Source: Eucommia ulmoides (taxonomy: Eukaryota > Streptophyta > Magnoliopsida > Garryales > Eucommiaceae). Taken from it: DNA of 64,000 nucleotides. The stretch spans positions 11,856,905-11,920,904 of the forward strand of contig CM028335.1 of assembly GCA_016647705.1 (NCBI GenBank), in the 5' to 3' direction. The position numbers and the translations under genes are program-made. Under the pieces are notes generated by a model that did no database searches, was not told the origin of the DNA, and worked only from the letters and a program-made list of their open reading frames with translations. Numbering within the stretch: the stretch's first letter is position 1; each line of letters begins with the position of its first letter. Shown here one piece after another: positions 1 through 10,840 of the stretch.

Positions 1-94
1 TTTAGAGAGAGAGATCGAGATTCAGAATGCATGTATAATGTGGGTGATTGCTTTCTACGGACTTATCATTTGAAGTTGATGATTGAAGGATCCA

Positions 95-96
<2 letters not shown>

Positions 97-138
<42 letters not shown>
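97..138. repeat. (GA)n microsatellite
   Basis: About twenty uninterrupted GA dinucleotides. The Arg-Glu repeat that appears when this is translated is an artefact of the repeat. Confidence 0.95.
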
Positions 139-142
<4 letters not shown>

Positions 143-998
143 TTGGGATCCGAGCTTTCACTTACTTCCATGCAGAAAATGAGAAAAAGAAAAAAGTTGT
201 TCTAAGAAATGGAGGGAAGGACAAAAAATAAGTGGAGACGTCTTCATGAATACAGGTCCAAGTTGGAGATTAAAGGGGGAAAGGGGTTGTGGAAACTTTG
301 TCTCCATCCTCCTTCAAGATCTGTCTTTTGCAGATGCCGCGCATCTTTAATTACACCTTTTCTGGTGGGGTACAATATAAAACTTACTTTCTCTTTAAGC
401 CCTTCCAAGTTAACATCGGGATTTGAGCTTCAAAAACCATGAAAGCGGTTTGAACCCTAGATTTACCACTACATAGACGCACTACATAATTACTATGTTA
501 TAAGTCTTGTACTAGGAAGACATATTAGAAAATCGTTACCTCCTGAATATTTAAAAAATCATACAATGTAATATTTCATTTTTCTTAGCTCACAATTTTG
601 ATCAAAATCTTATAAACTTATATATTCGAGGAGTTTTACTATTAAATAAAAAGAAATCTATAAGTACTCTAATTTCATAATTAGTCTCTGCCTCTATGTT
701 TGTAAATTAGGGCTAGGAAGTCCTTGCATTCAATTTTTGAATTTGGTATCTACAAATTGGAATTAGAACTAAATGCATCTTTTTTTTTATAAAAAAATTA
801 TTCGCCCATTTAGAAAAGGGATATTGGTCCAAATGCACCTAATTCATAATTTATTTTATTTTAACTTTAATTCGAGTATGAATTTTTGAGTTCTTGATAA
901 AAAAAAATTAAGTTCTTATTTTTTTACTGAAAAATAGATTGTTTTAAGATAATTACCGAACCCAAATAAGCCAGGACTTTACTCGTGACTTATTAAAG

Positions 999-1130
999 TC
1001 GGGAGTAGCACTCCCCGTAAAAACAATTTTAAAAAACAAAATATAATTGGGGTTAGCAACTCCAGTTATATGGTCTAAACATATATAGATATACGTATTT
1101 TTTTAAGAGTCGGAAGTAGCACCTTCGGCT
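999..1130. repeat. three short hairpin modules sharing a TAGCA centre
   Basis: Three imperfect palindromes follow each other: CGGGAGTAGCACTCCCCG at 999-1017, a TGGGGTTAGCAACTCCA form near 1048-1064, and CGGAAGTAGCACCTTCGG near 1110-1128. Each has a stem of about 5-7 bp around a centre reading TAGCA. They look like diverged copies of one unit. Function unknown. Confidence 0.5.
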
Positions 1131-2384
1131 ATTGATTAACTACCCATGTGTGCGGTAGAAGACAAGTTCATTTATGAATAAATTCTTGTCCAAATCACAC
1201 ACAAAAAAAAAAAGGTTAAAGATAAATTATTATTTTTTCTAGTTCCAACTCAACACACAATTCAATATATAAACATAATATTTTAGTTCACAACAAAATT
1301 TAGTATTAAAAAACTAGTGTTCACAACCAATCTTGTGCACTACGATAAAATATATTTACTCAAATATATAAATCACAATCTGTCTATTACCACATCCTAC
1401 CTATGACATGGGAACCTTGCAAATTATTTCCCATTGGTAAGGTTTGATAGCGCCACAATAATTTGTGACACAATTCGATACCACCGCAATATTATGTGAC
1501 AATCCTCAAATCGGGTCCTTTGTCCCTAATCATGATCATGATTGATGGGGCCCCTGATCGTGAGACTTAATAATAGCAAAATAAAAACTCTGATATCCAA
1601 GTATGCACAAAACAAGTCCGGGGTATGCAATCAATCACAAAATGAGTAGATATTTAATAATTCACAACTCACACTCAATCAACAGTACAAACCTTACTAT
1701 CAATATCGTTAACGATATCATAAAAAAATAATAAATCGATAAACTAAATCAATCATTTCCATACTAGATTCTCATAACAACTCCAATATTTAAAACAATC
1801 GTCAATACCAATATTAATTAGTACTATCGATGATATCATAAATATCAATAAATAGATAAAATCAATCAATCAATCTTTTCATATCAAGTACTCCTAATAA
1901 GTTCAATTATTTTTCTTTTTTCTTTTTTAAATATTTATTTAGTTTATTATTCATTCATTCTAACTCTCGCTCAATCTAACAATGTAAAACTTTATGTCAA
2001 TACTATCTGCAGCAAACATCGTTTTAATGTTCTACATCTAGAAAAACAAGCTCAAATTGTTCGATTGCTGCCTGCAAACATCGTTTTCACTACCATCGAA
2101 GTTGTGACCCTATTCTAGAGATACCGTCTTCCTTCCTTTCTTGGCCAGTGATGATTTTTGCCGGTTGTGTTAGGGTTTTCAATAGTTGCGATCTTAAGGT
2201 GAGGTCTGAAGTAGCATCAGTCAAACCGCCAAACCTGATCAGATCACTGGTGTCCACCTTCAACTGAGCGTTGCCACCATTTGATCTAAAGGGATCTGGG
2301 GTCAAGCTATCCTGAAATTCGCCGGTGGTAATTTCAACGGCTTTGTCCCCTGTGTTTTTATCTCATAGTCAACCTCTAGGATTT

Positions 2385-2648
2385 ATGGCAGTAAGAGAAC
2401 CATTTGGTTGGCGACAACACCATTATAGGAGGCGTTCTCGTAATGGGTTCCAAGGTAATGTCTACACTCTCTTTGTAGATTGTCTCCCATTCTCTAAGAA
2501 CAATCATTTGCTCTGTCTTATTTTTGAAGATTTTGGGGATATTTTGGATGTGTTTGTTCCCAAAAAAGTAAGAAAGGGTATGAATTTTGTATTTGGGTTC
2601 GTTAGATTTGGCTTGATTGATCAGGCTAGCGTGGCTATTAATGATATT
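2385..2648 (+). pseudogene. RRM-domain protein remnant, part 1 (LINE ORF1-like)
   Basis: The frame starting at the ATG at 2385 encodes a basic stretch followed by an RNA-recognition motif. An RNP2-like strand (VYTLFVDCL) is followed by FGDILDVFVPKK and an RNP1-like FVFGFVRFG. This spacing is typical of the RRM found in plant LINE ORF1 proteins and related plant RNA-binding proteins. The domain stops abruptly at 2648, where a retroelement begins with TG. The same frame resumes at 8991 once one copy of the ATATT duplication is removed, completing the last helix and strand (NEFVVCGN then IKVKYVDFG). An in-frame stop in the resumed part and later frameshifts show that it is dead. Whether it was a LINE ORF1 or a host gene cannot be decided here; no endonuclease or reverse transcriptase of LINE type was seen nearby. 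Confidence 0.7.
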
Positions 2649-3845
2649 TGTTGATCTTAAAATTTTGTTAAACAATTAAATGTTGATATTTTTTGTGGAA
2701 CTAATGGTTTGATTAAGTGTTTCAATTTATTAGCTTAAATGATGAAGATATAATGATAAAGATGATGAAGGATTAAGAGATTGAAGAATTTGAAGAACTT
2801 AGGGAAAACAACTCAGATTAAATTTTAACTCTTAATATCTCAATTAAGATCACACACAACACAAAAAAAAAAATTAAATGATTTTTATAAATATGTATGT
2901 TTTTAATAGGATCTTAATTAGCTAAATTATTTGCTCCTATGTGTAATTAAAAAAAATATATTTATAAATAATTAAATAGAATAGAAACAAAATGTACCAA
3001 ATTGAGAAATATTCAAACTTAATGAACCAAATCAATAGAGATAACATAATATGAAATTCTTAAAATCTCTCATAAATCCTAACAAAAAAAATGGCTAGTA
3101 ATGGCTACTTTCCGATTAAAATCCGAAATTCTATAATATCCTGAAACAGACATATAAGTTGACCGACCAAGATCATCAGTCGACCGCTCGATTCAGGATG
3201 TAGCCAAGCCTAAGATTTTGTGCCAATCGGTCGACTTATCTGTCAACTTAGAGATTTAGAGAGTTTCATTTCTCTTCACAGGTCGACCGCCCTGTCAACT
3301 TATAGATCCAGAAAGTTCATATTCAAGCACAGCTCGACCTACCTGTCGACTGAGAGATGCATAGAGTTTTCCTTCTTTGTTCCGGTCAACTTACCTGTCG
3401 ACTTATGGATGCTGGATCACTTTTCTAAACTCATTTTTAATTCATTCTCATTGACGTTTTCACCCTTCTAACCAATTTCTTTTCTTGATTAGCTCCACTA
3501 AATACTTAAATTCAATTTTAGTTATTTATAAATATTTCTTTTTCAATTACACATAGGAGCAAATAATTTAGCTAATTAGGATCCTATTGAAAACACACAT
3601 ATTTATAGAAATCATTTAAAAATTGTTTTTGTGTCGTGTGTTATCCTAATTAGGATATTAAGAGTTGAAATTTAGCCTGAGTTATTTTTTCTAATTTTTT
3701 CAAAATTTTCAATCTCTTAATCCTTCAACATATTTATCATAATATCTTCATCATTTGGAACTAATAAACTGAAACACTTAATCAAACAGTCAGTTCTACT
3801 AAAAATATCAACCTTTAATTGTTTATCAAAATCTTAGGATCAACA
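2649..3845. repeat. 328-bp inverted LTR-start arms around a 541-bp spacer
   Basis: The left arm, 2649-2976, begins TGTTGATCTTAAAATTTTG. The right arm, 3518-3845, read on the minus strand begins TGTTGATCCTAAGATTTTG. The arms have equal length and agree at roughly four of five positions along their length, then diverge. Both are the start of the same type of copia LTR, placed head to head. The right arm is preceded by a proper purine tract, the left by host RRM sequence. The spacer carries a 52-bp tandem repeat. Confidence 0.8.
3229..3420. repeat. 52-bp tandem repeat rich in GTCGAC motifs
   Basis: About four diverged units start near 3229, 3281, 3332 and 3384. Each opens with a form of GGTCGACTTACCTGTCGACT and continues with AGAGAT and AGAGTTT-like text. 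It lies between the two inverted LTR arms and is probably part of the LTR body. Confidence 0.75.
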
Positions 3846-3862
3846 ATCTCCCCCTTTTTGAT
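3846..3862 (-). other. polypurine tract of the SIRE-like element
   Basis: On the minus strand this reads ATCAAAAAGGGGGAGAT directly before the LTR start TGTTGATCC. This is the purine tract that primes plus-strand DNA synthesis in SIRE/Maximus elements. It fixes the inner segment as minus-oriented and identifies 3845 as the start of a 3' LTR. Confidence 0.85.
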
Positions 3863-4172
3863 GATGACAAATAACTTTGATGTTTTATTCAAAACAATAA
3901 TATAACCACACTCCCCCTGAATCCGAGGACGGATTTTATAACTCATTTAAGCATAAGAATGAAGATATTAAAAAAAATAATCAACAAAGCACAGATATAA
4001 GAATAAACTCAAAAATAAACTCCCTTTTAAGATATTGAACAAAACATCAACTAATTCTCCTCATTTGTCATCTAAAAAAAAAATTAGGGAGAGGGGAACA
4101 CACAATAATTCTATTTTAAAAGAATAAACCTAAAGTAATTAAATCAGAATATTGTAAAACACATTGAATCAA

Positions 4173-6563
4173 GGAAAAAATTTTGTGGGGTCCCATTTCT
4201 TCAAGAGACAATTTTTTTAGGACTATTATTGTTTTACTCATTCCAAAAAGTACCATCATATATATTCTTTCTAAAATACACTTCAATAGTTACAAAATTT
4301 ACATAAATGCCATTTTGGCCATTTTCTTTCAAAATTCCTAAAATTAATATATATATATATATAATTTCACTTGTTTTCAATTTTTTCTCAAATTTTATTT
4401 TTTAATAAAATTTTCATTTAAATTTATTTTTCTTAAAAAATATTTTTTTAAATAAAATATCATAAATACCCTGATTATGTTTCATTTAATTTAATTTCAA
4501 TTTTAGTTTTTTTTTTTTTAAATATTCTATGAAGATTTTAAAATATCAAAAAAATAAATATTAAATTCTATTTAAATTAAAATTTACTTTGAAATAATTT
4601 TAAAAATTAATTAAGTGGATATCCACTTAATTATATTTAGTAGATATCCACTTACATTGTTTTTCATATTTTAATTTTAATTTTAGTTTAGTTTTTAAAA
4701 TATTCTATGAACATTTTAAAATATAAAAAAAAATATTAAATTATGTTTAAATTAAAAAAATCCTTTAAATTAATTTTAAAATTCAATTAAGTGAATATCT
4801 ACTTAGATATCCATTAAGTGGATATCTACTGAATACAATTAAGTGGATATCTACATAATGGAAGCAATCAGAAAATCAAACCATCTATAAACATATCAAG
4901 TGGATATTCACTTACTAAAATATAATCAAGTGGATATCCAAATCAGAAACCGAACCATCAACACATTTTTCATGAAATTTGGATAACTCAATACAAATGA
5001 TCCACAAATAAATAAAATAAAAAACCAAAAAAAAACTTAATAATCATTGTTTTCATTTGCCAACTTTAGTTATGTTCAGAAGATATCTGCTAAAATATAC
5101 TTACATTGTTTCATTATGTCAATTTTGGTTCTATTAAGAAGATATCCACTAAGGATGTTTATTTATCACTAGATATCTACTGAATTTTTAAAATAATCCT
5201 TTTGATTCACATTTCCTTAGTGGTATTAATCCATTCAACCATGTAGACCTTATCCTTATATAGTAGCACTCAATTCAGCAGTAAACATCCTTAAATATTC
5301 TATGAACATTTTAAAATATAAAAAAAAAATATTTAAATTAAAAATTCATTTAAAATAATTTTAAAAATTAGTTAAGTGGATGTCTACTTAAATATTCATT
5401 TAGTGGATTTCTACTAAATATAATTAAGTAGATATCCACATAATGGAAGCAATCAGAAAATCGAACCATCAATAAACGAGCCTTTACATTGTATATATCA
5501 AGTGGATATCCATATTAGAAACCAAACCATTAAACACATTCTTCATGAAATTTGGAGAACTCAATACAAATGATCTAGAAATAAAAAAAATAAAAAAATA
5601 GAGCAACATAAAGCAAAACCTAAAACAAACCAAAAGTGGAGATGAGATATTATCATTCCCATATTACCCCTACTCGATAAAGCAAAACCTAAAATAAACC
5701 AAAAATGAACAACGGCTACAACGAACGACGAGCATCAATGGCGACGAATAACATCGGCGGCGATGAACAACAACAACGAGCACCAACGGTGGCGGCAACA
5801 CTATTAGTGATTCGATTGCATTATCGGTGTACTTATAATCCGTAAACCAACTGTCAAGCAAAAATTCCCAACCGCAGCTTGACAGCTTCCTCTTAACAAG
5901 ATGAAATCAACCATAAACGCAGAAGCAAACAATTATTGTTCAATTGAGTATAGGAAGAGAAAAATTATACACAATCACGTGAAGAAAAAAGAAATAGGCT
6001 AATAAAAAGGAGCGTAGAGGGAAAAAAAACTTGAGATCAAACTAATGGGATACCAATTATCGCAATCAAACCCTAACAAAAGCCACATAAGTGAATAAAT
6101 TGGAAGTTTTAGAGTGAAATTCTTCGATTAAACGAAAGAAACAAGAAAACAACATCGATTAAAGAGTTGAATCGCAGAAATATTGATGGAGCAAGGAAAA
6201 GATCACCGTAATTCATACCTTGAGAAAAATCACACTCCAAACTCCTGCGACGGCAATGGGTAACGAGGCGACGAACAGAGAGAGAGAGAGACGACAATAA
6301 GGATGTGGCGATGGTGAGAGAGTAATGGAGAGAGAAAGAGGCGACAATGAGAGAGTTGAGAGATAAGAGAGAGAGAGAGAGTAATGAAGAGGGTTTTCAG
6401 AAAAGAGGGTTTCACCTACAGGGGTAATTTTGTCATTACAAAATGTAAGTAGGAATCTCAACCAATTTTTTTTTTTTTTTTTAGGATTTAAAAAGTTGTT
6501 TTTATTTGTATAGGAATAGAAAAGTTGTTGGTTCTCCAAATAGGAGCTTTGGAGGAAAAAGCC
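4173..6563. mobile_element. candidate non-autonomous Mutator-like element
   Basis: A perfect 9-bp direct repeat, TTGAATCAA, occurs at 4164-4172 and 6564-6572, the duplication length expected of Mutator-like elements. Inside it the ends read GGAAAAAATTTTGTGG (left) and, on the minus strand from the right, GGCTTTTTCCTCC, then text of similar composition rather than a clean inverted repeat. The block interrupts the 3' untranslated region of the SIRE-like env-PPT segment, which continues on both sides. The left half is AT-rich with palindromic GTGGATATCCAC modules. The right half (5690-6420) is less AT-rich and looks like captured leader or exon sequence. No transposase was seen. The poor terminal repeats keep this tentative. 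Confidence 0.45.
4490..5600. repeat. diverged repeats carrying AAGTGGATATCCACTT palindromes
   Basis: A unit with AATATTCTATGAACATTTTA, an A/T-rich linker and forms of TTAAGTGGATATCCACTTAA recurs at about 4520-4690, 4697-5005 and 5295-5592. The last two also share AATGGAAGCAATCAGAAAAT and a CATGAAATTTGGA tail. The palindrome contains the EcoRV-like core GATATC and appears at least ten times in variant forms. Confidence 0.75.
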
Positions 6564-6807
6564 TTGAATCAATTCATAAAATCAATTTTATATATTAAGA
6601 TTATTTTCAACAAATACCATGTGGATCATCATTAGGGATAAAAAAAAAAAAAAAAAAAACTAAGTAGATCAAGTCTAGTTAATCCATCAAAATTCATACA
6701 GTAGAAATCAAGATTCACCAAAATCCTAAGTTAGCTATTACAGACATAAATAGTAAATGTGGAACTTGTCTCAATAACAAATTTAAAAAAAGAATAAAAG
6801 ATAAAGT

Positions 6808-7720
6808 CTAATGAGGGTTCTGTCCAGAAAAGTGATAATAAAGTCCCATCGGACTAGTGGCTGGTTGTTTAGGATACGAAACTCCTAGCTGAACAATAGG
6901 CCTTGGAGTCATTTGCTAATGAAACGGCATTGACGGTCCTGCTCCAGGTGGCCCTGCTGTAGTTGGTCCTATAAAAGACTGTTGTGCTCCAAACATATGA
7001 TGTCCTGTAAAGTGTGGCTAAATACTGTACTGCTACTGGTATCCGTGATGAGATGACTGCATAAACTGAAACATTTGTTCCAGATTCCCTGTGATTTTTC
7101 CAAATCCAGCTTCCATGTTCATATTCATTTGGACCATTTTATTTTCTAACTCAATCATCCGATCATCCATTAGATCCGCATATACGCTTAGATCATTAAT
7201 CTGATCATGAAGAAAATCCATCTTTTGATCTATGTTAATTTCTTCTTCGCCCACAGTCTGCATTCTTTGCCTTTTCTGATTCCTCTTCTTTACCCATCTA
7301 TTTTCTCTGTACTCATATCCCATTAACGAAACATTTCCCACATTAATCTATCCAGGTGTGATTGTCATGAATTTTTGCTCATCATGATCAGTTTCAACTC
7401 CAAAGTGATCAAACAACCTCTGGAGTGCATCAACATAGGGTAGTACTCTAGAGGGTTTCTGAACATGATACTTCACGTGGTCCATCATGATATGAGCTAG
7501 ATCCAATTTTCTCCCTTCAATAATCTCATTCATCAAATAAAGATCAAAGTCATTTACATTAGCATGACTTCCTCTTCTAGGCACAATCGAATAGGTTAGC
7601 ACCAAATGAAGGAATCGATATTCAATAGATAATGATCCTGCTTTGTCTCCTTCTAAATCAAATTTCTCAGCAATTTCCATTCTATTGAAATTTATCGAAA
7701 GCCAGTGAGGGGTATTGTTT
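6808..7720 (-). pseudogene. env-like / putative plant transposon protein of a SIRE-type element
   Basis: The minus frame from about 7720 down to the stop at 6808 gives a globular N-terminal part (TPHWLSINFNRMEIAEKFD, then a block containing LHLVLTYSIVPRRGS and MNEIIEGRKLDLAHIMMDHV). A basic segment (KKRNQKRQRM), a heptad-like helical region (about 7090-7240) and a Gly/Pro-rich tail follow. The YSIVPRRGS and GRKLDLAHIMMDH blocks match the putative plant transposon protein domain found in the extra ORF of SIRE/Maximus elements. Its position before the purine tract fits that ORF. In-frame stops near 7348, 7033 and 7018 break it. A stop just above 7720 and loss of homology there suggest that the inversion junction lies at about 7715. 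Confidence 0.6.
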
Positions 7721-8985
7721 ATATTCTATTTAATTTTGATTGAGAAATATTTAGGGGACTTAATTGATAAATTTAAAAGCTATAATTAATTGAATTAAAC
7801 TAGAATGAAGTCTTAATGATATAAGGGTTCTAAAAGAGCAATTAAATGTCATGACAAATGGGAACTAGTCATTAGAGAGATGATTTTAATCTCATTTATA
7901 TAGACCTGCATTTTTCATATCATAGAGATTAAGATAAATCAAGGGATCATATTGAGTTTTTATAAGAGAAATCATATTGAGTTTTTGTGAGAGCTTTTCT
8001 AAGAAACATTCTTGAGAATCATTTACTGAGAATCATTGTTGCTACCGAATCTGAAGTAACATTACTCTAATTATTTTTTCGGTGAATTCCGGGTAAGATA
8101 TTTCGAAATTACTTTCTATATAGTATTGCTTGATTAATTTTTAAAATTTGATATTTAGAAATTATTTTCTGATTTTTTATTGAAAAATATTTTTTAAACA
8201 ATTTATTGAATTAATCTGATTACGTGTTACCCATTTTTATTTAAAATCAGATTTTGAGTTTTTCACTTTTCTATCACTAGTTTTGGGATATTAATTGAGT
8301 TTTAATTTATTTGAGGTGGTAGAAACTCCGAGTGAGAAAAATTACTTGTCAATTTTTTAATTGGTAAGTTGAGTGACGGATTAAATACTATTGGGTGTAT
8401 TTAATTAAAGGGTAGTTGGTTTTAATCTCTTCCTATAAAGAGATTGAGGTAGTAATTTTTCTTGAATTGAATTATTTTGTGTGGATTTTATAACAGTTCA
8501 ATCCTTACAGGGTAAAAGGATATTTGAAGTGTTTTGTGAGATTTTGATTCTTTAGCCTTTATTTTTAAAAAGAATTAGGTTATCCTTAAACTTGTAAAAA
8601 GTAGAGGTTATTCATTATCTTATGAAAAGAAAAATTTATAAAGGTTGATTCTGAGCCTGTAAAAGAATATTTGTGAGGGTTTGGTTCCTACCTTTAAAGG
8701 AATCTTGAGTTTAGTGGGTGCGACTCTCTGTGGGGCTCGGAAGACTGAATTAGCCTAGAGTAGTTTGATGAACCAGTATAAATTTATTGTGTGCTACAGT
8801 CTTTACTTTATTTATTTTTTTTGTTTGGTGTGCACCTAGTTGATTTTATATTTCCGCTGTGATATAAAGATAATAGTTAATTTAGGATTAAAATTAATTA
8901 TTTGAGTTATTAAAGTATTTTTTTCTCTGATATTTTTTAATTACTCAATTCACCCCCTCTCTTGAGTATTTCACTGGACCAACAA
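7721..8985 (+). repeat. downstream part of a SIRE-type LTR (plus orientation)
   Basis: Text typical of SIRE/Maximus LTR ends runs through this stretch: GTGCGACTCTCTGTGGGGCT, GAACCAGTATAAATTTATTG, a TTTCCGCTGTGAT box, then CAATTCACCCCCTCTCTTGA and the terminal GGACCAACA. No PBS follows; host RRM sequence does, after ATATT. A TG at 7716 preceded by GTGAGGGGTAT imitates a purine tract and LTR start, but the flanks do not pair there. Confidence 0.65.
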
Positions 8986-8990
8986 TATTA

Positions 8991-9825
8991 ATGAGTTTGT
9001 TGTTTGCGGTAATTGAATCAAAGTAAAATATGTAGACTTTGGCCTAAATGATAAAAATTGTAACTCTATTTTCTATGATTGGAGGTCGTCTTTTTTTCAT
9101 TTCGTTGATAAGTAATTCAAATCTCCTAGGAATATTGAAATCTCAAGGAGTAAGTTTGTTTGGAGGAAAAAAAAAAGAATGTGTAGTTCATTTTTTTTTT
9201 TCATTTCGTTGATAAGAAATTCAAATCTCCTAGGAATATTGAAATCCCAAGGAGTAAGTTTGTTTGGAGGAAAAAAGAAAAGAAAAAGAGTATGTAGGGG
9301 TGGTGATGCCTATTCAAGAGGAAGTTGGGGTCGTTGGAGAGGTTGGGTTAAAGGGTGTTGCACTTCAATTGTGTGATGATAAAATCCAAAAGTGTAGAGA
9401 TAAATGCTATTGGGAATGCAAAAGAAGAAAGGAATCCAAACCATCAGTTGATAAAAAGGACTTGTTGTTGAGGGAGTGGAAGTCTAGGGGTCTTCTGATA
9501 ATGGCACATTTGTTGAGTCTAATTGTGCAAATGTTGGTTCCCTCTCTTCCGCAGATCAAAGGAAGCTTGCTTATATTATTTGTAATAAGATCAAACCCTT
9601 TTTTAAAATCTCATTAAGACAAAAATTGACGAAAAATGCCAAAAAACAATCTATTGATAAAGTTAATTATAACAACCTCATCTGTAAAATTTCTGCTTTC
9701 GATAGGGATATCATCTATTGTGGAAAGATCATATTCCGAAGGTTAAGCAAAGTGATAGAGGTTGAGAGACAATTTGAACAAAACATTAGGTAGATCTTCG
9801 AGAGAAATTATTGGAAATAATTTAC
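8991..9825 (+). pseudogene. RRM-domain protein remnant, part 2
   Basis: This continues the frame interrupted at 2648: NDI joins NEFVVCGN, a stop, then IKVKYVDFG, which completes an RRM. Downstream a Lys/Arg-rich stretch (KSPRN, SKFVWRKK) is followed by mixed frames. The longest open one (9264-9617) has a Cys-containing segment, CRDKCYWECKRRK, of no recognised family. A tandem duplication and several frameshifts show decay. The sequence stops at a hAT insertion at 9826 and continues at 14047 in the same frame. The product beyond the RRM is not recognised. Confidence 0.55.
9097..9297. repeat. 104-bp tandem duplication
   Basis: The segment beginning TCATTTCGTTGATAAG at 9097 recurs at 9201 with few changes, through AATATTGAAATCYCAAGGAG and TTTGTTTGGAGGAAAA to a TATGTAG-type end. 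It shifts the reading frame of the RRM remnant. Confidence 0.85.
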
Positions 9826-10263
9826 TAGGGATGTTAAAAAAAACCACTGACCTGACCCGAACCAGCTCAAAATGGACCGAATCCATCCGCAACCCACTGA
9901 GTTAACTCTACAGCAGTTGTGAGTTTGGGAAACCTAGATTACCCGGTTCGAAAACGGGTATAAGTATTTGATGCGCAGGTACAACTGATCCGATCCGACG
10001 CATCTCTTCAAAACTTTGGTTTCTCTCTAGTTGCTTGCTCACGACACTACTTCACAACCATTCTTCTCCAAGATGGCAGCCTTCATTTTCCTTCTCTCAT
10101 TTCTGATTTCTTCCAATTTCCAAATTTAATCTCCAATTTCCATATTTGTAGGATTTGTAGCCTGCAAATATGGATTTGTTACTCCTTGGAGTTGGAGTTC
10201 CATACCGATTCTAAGTTTTCAACTTTCGAGCCCTACTTCTTCACTGTATTCCAACCCGACAAC

Positions 10264-10840
10264 GAAGACGACGACGATTTGGGCCTTAGCTAGTTCGCTT
10301 ACCAAATCGAAGATGACGACGACGACGACAATTTGAGCCTTCGTTTGCTACTTCACTGTACCAGATCGACGATTTGAGGCCTAGTTCTGTATGTTTTCTT
10401 ACCCTTAATTGCGATTTGTTGTTTTCTCATCCCTACTTGTATGCTTATTTTGTCCGACTGATTATTCTGTGTGATTGCTATCTGTTCACTCATCTATGGT
10501 TGCGATCTACTTACCAGATTGGAGACGACGAGTACGATTTGAGCTTAGTTCGCTACTTTTTTGTACCAGATCGACGATTTGAGCCGTAGTTCGTTACTTC
10601 GCTGTACCAGATTGACGATTTGAGAGCTAGTTCTGTATGTTCTCTCATCCCTGTTTGCGATTTGTTGTTTTCTCATCCATGTTTCTATGTTTATTCTGTG
10701 TGATTGATTATCGACCAATTATTTCTGATTGTTTCTGTAGTTCTATAAGTTTATGCTGTCTAATTGCTTACTGCTATGGTTATGTTGTCTGTTCTCTCAT
10801 CTATGCTTGCGATTTGTATGTGATTCGTATGTGTATGTGA
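10264..10840. repeat. internal duplications in the hAT leader
   Basis: A motif of the form GTACCAGATCGACGATTTGA recurs near 10357, 10563 and 10604. A longer unit with CTAGTTCTGTATGTT and TTTGTTGTTTTCTCATCC recurs at about 10364-10480 and 10611-10720. GACGACGAC triplet tracts lie at 10264-10330. No protein is predicted. Confidence 0.7.

Larger units (their letters stand above)
1..2384. other. AT-rich intergenic stretch, no gene seen
   Basis: I see no coding region here. The stretch holds a GA microsatellite near its start, three short hairpin modules around 1.0-1.1 kb, and long A/T-rich filler. The last 300 bases are less AT-rich and lead into the RRM remnant; they may be its 5' leader. Parts of 1380-1720 resemble chromovirus LTR sequence in texture, but I could not find ends, so this is not called. 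Confidence 0.6.
2649..8985 (-). mobile_element. SIRE/Maximus-like Ty1-copia element, rearranged, gag-pol missing
   Basis: The block begins with TG, ends with CA and is flanked by a perfect 5-bp duplication, ATATT (2644-2648 and 8986-8990). Removing it restores the interrupted RRM frame, so it entered as one unit. The left end is LTR start in plus orientation. The right end (ACCAACA, preceded by a CACCCCCTCTCTTGAG motif) is a typical SIRE-type LTR end, also plus. Between them, a segment on the minus strand carries an env-like ORF, a 3' untranslated region, a canonical SIRE purine tract and a second LTR start. Gag, protease, integrase and reverse transcriptase are absent. My inference is an inversion plus a large deletion inside one element. 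A candidate Mutator-like element sits in the inverted 3' untranslated region. Strand is given for the env-PPT block. Confidence 0.75.

Noticed and set aside
31..442. Two overlapping open frames at the window start
   Set aside because: The first is dominated by Arg-Glu repeats from the GA microsatellite. The second has no recognisable domain.
6109..6572. Overlapping Ser/Leu-rich minus frames
   Set aside because: They come from GAGAGA tracts and A/T runs. No domain or codon structure supports a gene.
7716..8985. A separate full solo LTR starting TGTTTATATTC after GTGAGGGGTAT
   Set aside because: No target duplication fits a start at 7716. The ATATT pair and the RRM frame show that the outer unit starts at 2649, and the env-like frame runs to about 7720.
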